Source of the DNA: Anaerosalibacter sp. Marseille-P3206
GTDB taxonomy: Bacteria; Bacillota; Clostridia; Tissierellales; Sporanaerobacteraceae
Reading direction: 5' to 3'
NCBI RefSeq assembly: GCF_900155565.1
Contig: NZ_FUHM01000001.1
Coordinates: 62,001-126,000, forward strand
DNA length: 64,000 bases
Part shown: positions 62,523 to 64,000 of the stretch, in pieces
How the letters are laid out: every line of letters begins with the position of its first letter
Position numbering within the stretch: the stretch's first letter is position 1
Made by a program: the position numbers and the translations under genes
The notes under the pieces: generated by a model
Told to the model about the DNA's origin: nothing
Databases searched by the model: none
What the model saw: the letters and a program-made list of their open reading frames with translations, nothing else

Positions 62523-63926
62523 TTGGTTTTTAGCAGTCTATTATTTCTATTTGTATTTTTGCCATTAACTTTACTTGTATATTATATTAGTCCTAAACCC
62601 ATAAGAAACCTTGTTCTTTTTATTGCTAGCTTGGTATTTTATGCATGGGGCGAACCTATATATATACTTATAATGTTGTTTTCTACTTTTTTTGATTATT
62701 TTAATGGATTACTCATTGATAAACACAGAGAAAATAAAAAAATAACAAAGTTAGTTTTAATTAATTCCTTGGTTGTTAACCTAGGAATACTTTGTTTTTT
62801 TAAGTATTATGGATTTATAGTTACAAATATAAATAGCCTTTTTAATTTAAATCTTAAACTTTTAAATTTTCCCCTTCCTCTTGGGATATCTTTTTATACA
62901 TTTCAAACTCTTTCTTATACAATAGATGTATACTTGGGGAATGTTCCAGTACAAAATAATATTATTTCATTTGGTACATATGTAACTATGTTTCCTCAAT
63001 TAGTAGCAGGGCCAATAGTTAGATATAGTGATATATCTCATGAAATTGATAATAGAGAGGAAAGTTTTAAACTATTTGGTGAAGGGGCTGAACTATTTGT
63101 AATAGGATTAGCTAAAAAGGTTCTCTTGGCTAATAATATCGGAATCCTTTGGGATAGTGTAAAAGCTGCATCTATTAGTAATATTTCTATTTTGTCAGCT
63201 TGGCTTGGTATTATAGCTTTTACATTTCAAATATATTTTGATTTTAGTGGATACTCGGATATGGCTATTGGATTAGGAAAGATGTTTGGATTTAATTTTA
63301 TGAAGAACTTTGATTACCCTTATACATCAAAGAGTATAACAGAGTTTTGGAGAAGATGGCATATTTCTCTTGGAACTTGGTTTAGAGAATATGTGTATAT
63401 CCCTCTAGGTGGAAATAGAGAGGGGAAATTGAAACAGTATAGGAATCTATTTGTGGTATGGTTTTTAACAGGTCTTTGGCATGGTGCAAATTGGAATTTC
63501 ATTTTATGGGGATTGTACTACTGTATATTTATAATTATAGAAAAGGCATTTCTAAAGAAGTGGTTAGACAAGTCTATATTTCTTAGTCGTATTTATACCA
63601 TGTTAGTAGTAATAATAGGTTGGGTATTTTTTGAGTTTGAAAACATTGGACAAGGGTTTAGATATATTGGTACTATGTTTGGATTTGGAGGAAATCTTGC
63701 TTATGACAGTACATCACTTTATTATCTACTTACCTATGGATTGATTTTTATACTACTTATTATTTGTTCAACACCTATAATTAAAAAAGGTGCATGTAAA
63801 TTAAAGGAAAATCCAATGATGTTAAATTCTATTATATATTCACTCATAATAATTTTGATATTATTTATTTGTACTGCTTATTTAGTAAATGAAAGTTATA
63901 ATCCTTTTTTATATTTTAGATTTTAA
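62523..63926 (+). CDS. MBOAT family O-acyltransferase (AlgI/DltB-like)
   Basis: A 467-aa polytopic membrane protein. The MBOAT motif with the catalytic His is LTGLWHGANWNFILWG. Earlier hallmarks are YYISPKPIRN near the start, FYAWGEP, PLGISFYTFQTLSY and MFPQLVAGPIVRY. It would take acyl groups from the cytosol and pass them to a surface polymer through the neighbouring SGNH or a following DHHW-type protein. The start is TTG 62523 after AAGGTGG. The length fits the AlgI class. Confidence 0.93.
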   Translation: MVFSSLLFLFVFLPLTLLVYYISPKPIRNLVLFIASLVFYAWGEPIYILIMLFSTFFDYFNGLLIDKHRENKKITKLVLINSLVVNLGILCFFKYYGFIVTNINSLFNLNLKLLNFPLPLGISFYTFQTLSYTIDVYLGNVPVQNNIISFGTYVTMFPQLVAGPIVRYSDISHEIDNREESFKLFGEGAELFVIGLAKKVLLANNIGILWDSVKAASISNISILSAWLGIIAFTFQIYFDFSGYSDMAIGLGKMFGFNFMKNFDYPYTSKSITEFWRRWHISLGTWFREYVYIPLGGNREGKLKQYRNLFVVWFLTGLWHGANWNFILWGLYYCIFIIIEKAFLKKWLDKSIFLSRIYTMLVVIIGWVFFEFENIGQGFRYIGTMFGFGGNLAYDSTSLYYLLTYGLIFILLIICSTPIIKKGACKLKENPMMLNSIIYSLIIILILFICTAYLVNESYNPFLYFRF

Positions 63927-63944
63927 ATGAAATGAGGTATTATT

Positions 63945-64000
63945 TTGGAGGTAAATAAAAATATATATAAAAAGTTAATAGGATCACTTTTACTCATATA
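63945..64000 (+). CDS. start of the next gene, cut by the window edge
   Basis: A TTG at 63945 preceded by GAGG opens a frame (MEVNKNIYKKLIGSLLLI...) running to the window end. The positive start and hydrophobic run look like an N-terminal membrane anchor. In related clusters an AlgX/DHHW-type acyl-chain protein follows the MBOAT gene, so this may be one; that is inferred from context. Confidence 0.4.
   Translation, partial: MEVNKNIYKKLIGSLLLI

Noticed and set aside
1-64000. CRISPR arrays, tRNA and rRNA genes
   Set aside because: No regularly spaced repeats, cloverleaf-like segments or rRNA core sequences were seen on either strand by eye.

Overview
The window is about 64 kb of low-GC, AT-rich chromosome. 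It looks like an anaerobic, spore-forming member of the Firmicutes (class Clostridia, perhaps a Tissierellales-type lineage). Supporting signs are AAGGAGG ribosome binding sites with many TTG and GTG starts, pyruvate:ferredoxin oxidoreductase, PEP synthase, CotF-type spore coat proteins, YkuK/YkuS/DUF3787-type proteins, a PyrR-type leader and a cobalamin riboswitch. No rRNA, tRNA or CRISPR array was recognised, so the genus cannot be fixed.

Layout. 1-4.0 kb: a two-component and ABC transporter unit (LuxR-type regulator, ATPase, permease, DesK-type kinase). 4.2-9.2 kb: cold shock protein and housekeeping or hypothetical genes (DUF2804, C_GCAxxG_C_C, HAD, MATE, GIY-YIG, isochorismatase-like). 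9.4-11.05 kb: an insertion sequence with a DDE transposase and a strongly folded 3' flank. 11.2-13.4 kb: small membrane proteins and a DUF362 ferredoxin. 13.5-20.9 kb: an iron-regulated uptake locus with two Fur boxes, an AraC-type regulator broken by an in-frame stop, an ECF transporter (MptD-type S, EcfT, double EcfA) and a YbtP/YbtQ-like ABC pair. It resembles the transport half of equibactin/yersiniabactin loci without biosynthesis genes. EcfT has also lost its C-terminus, and a 15-bp direct repeat brackets the locus.

21-30 kb is an accessory stretch: coiled-coil protein, secreted serine hydrolase, patatin, DUF6143, a decayed Cu/Zn SOD copy, an unknown gene paired with a KAS III-like enzyme that lacks two catalytic residues, an intact Cu/Zn SOD, YkuK and a putative metallopeptidase. 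30.3-38 kb: a lone EIIA(Glc), the YhaO/YhaN nuclease/ATPase pair, a metallophosphoesterase, nagB-nagA and a CYTH protein. 38-47.8 kb: two tiny hydrophobic proteins, a lipoprotein L,D-transpeptidase, an unusual chemoreceptor, ppsA and nifJ.

47.9-54.2 kb: an M28 peptidase lipoprotein, a secreted Cys-rich protein, a cobalamin riboswitch driving a 51-aa ORF and a YitT-family membrane protein (the unit is bracketed by a near-identical 40-bp hairpin repeat), DUF3787, HD hydrolase, TIGR01440, YkuS and two spore coat proteins. 54.3-60.06 kb: a complete pyrBICFKDE operon behind a PyrR-type attenuator. 60.1-64 kb: an integral membrane protein and the start of a surface O-acylation cluster (SGNH hydrolase, DUF4358 lipoprotein, MBOAT acyltransferase, one more partial gene).

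The strongest leads are the cobalamin-controlled YitT cassette and the decaying iron-scavenging locus, followed by the His/Asn-less KAS III-like pair and the tiny hydrophobic protein pair.
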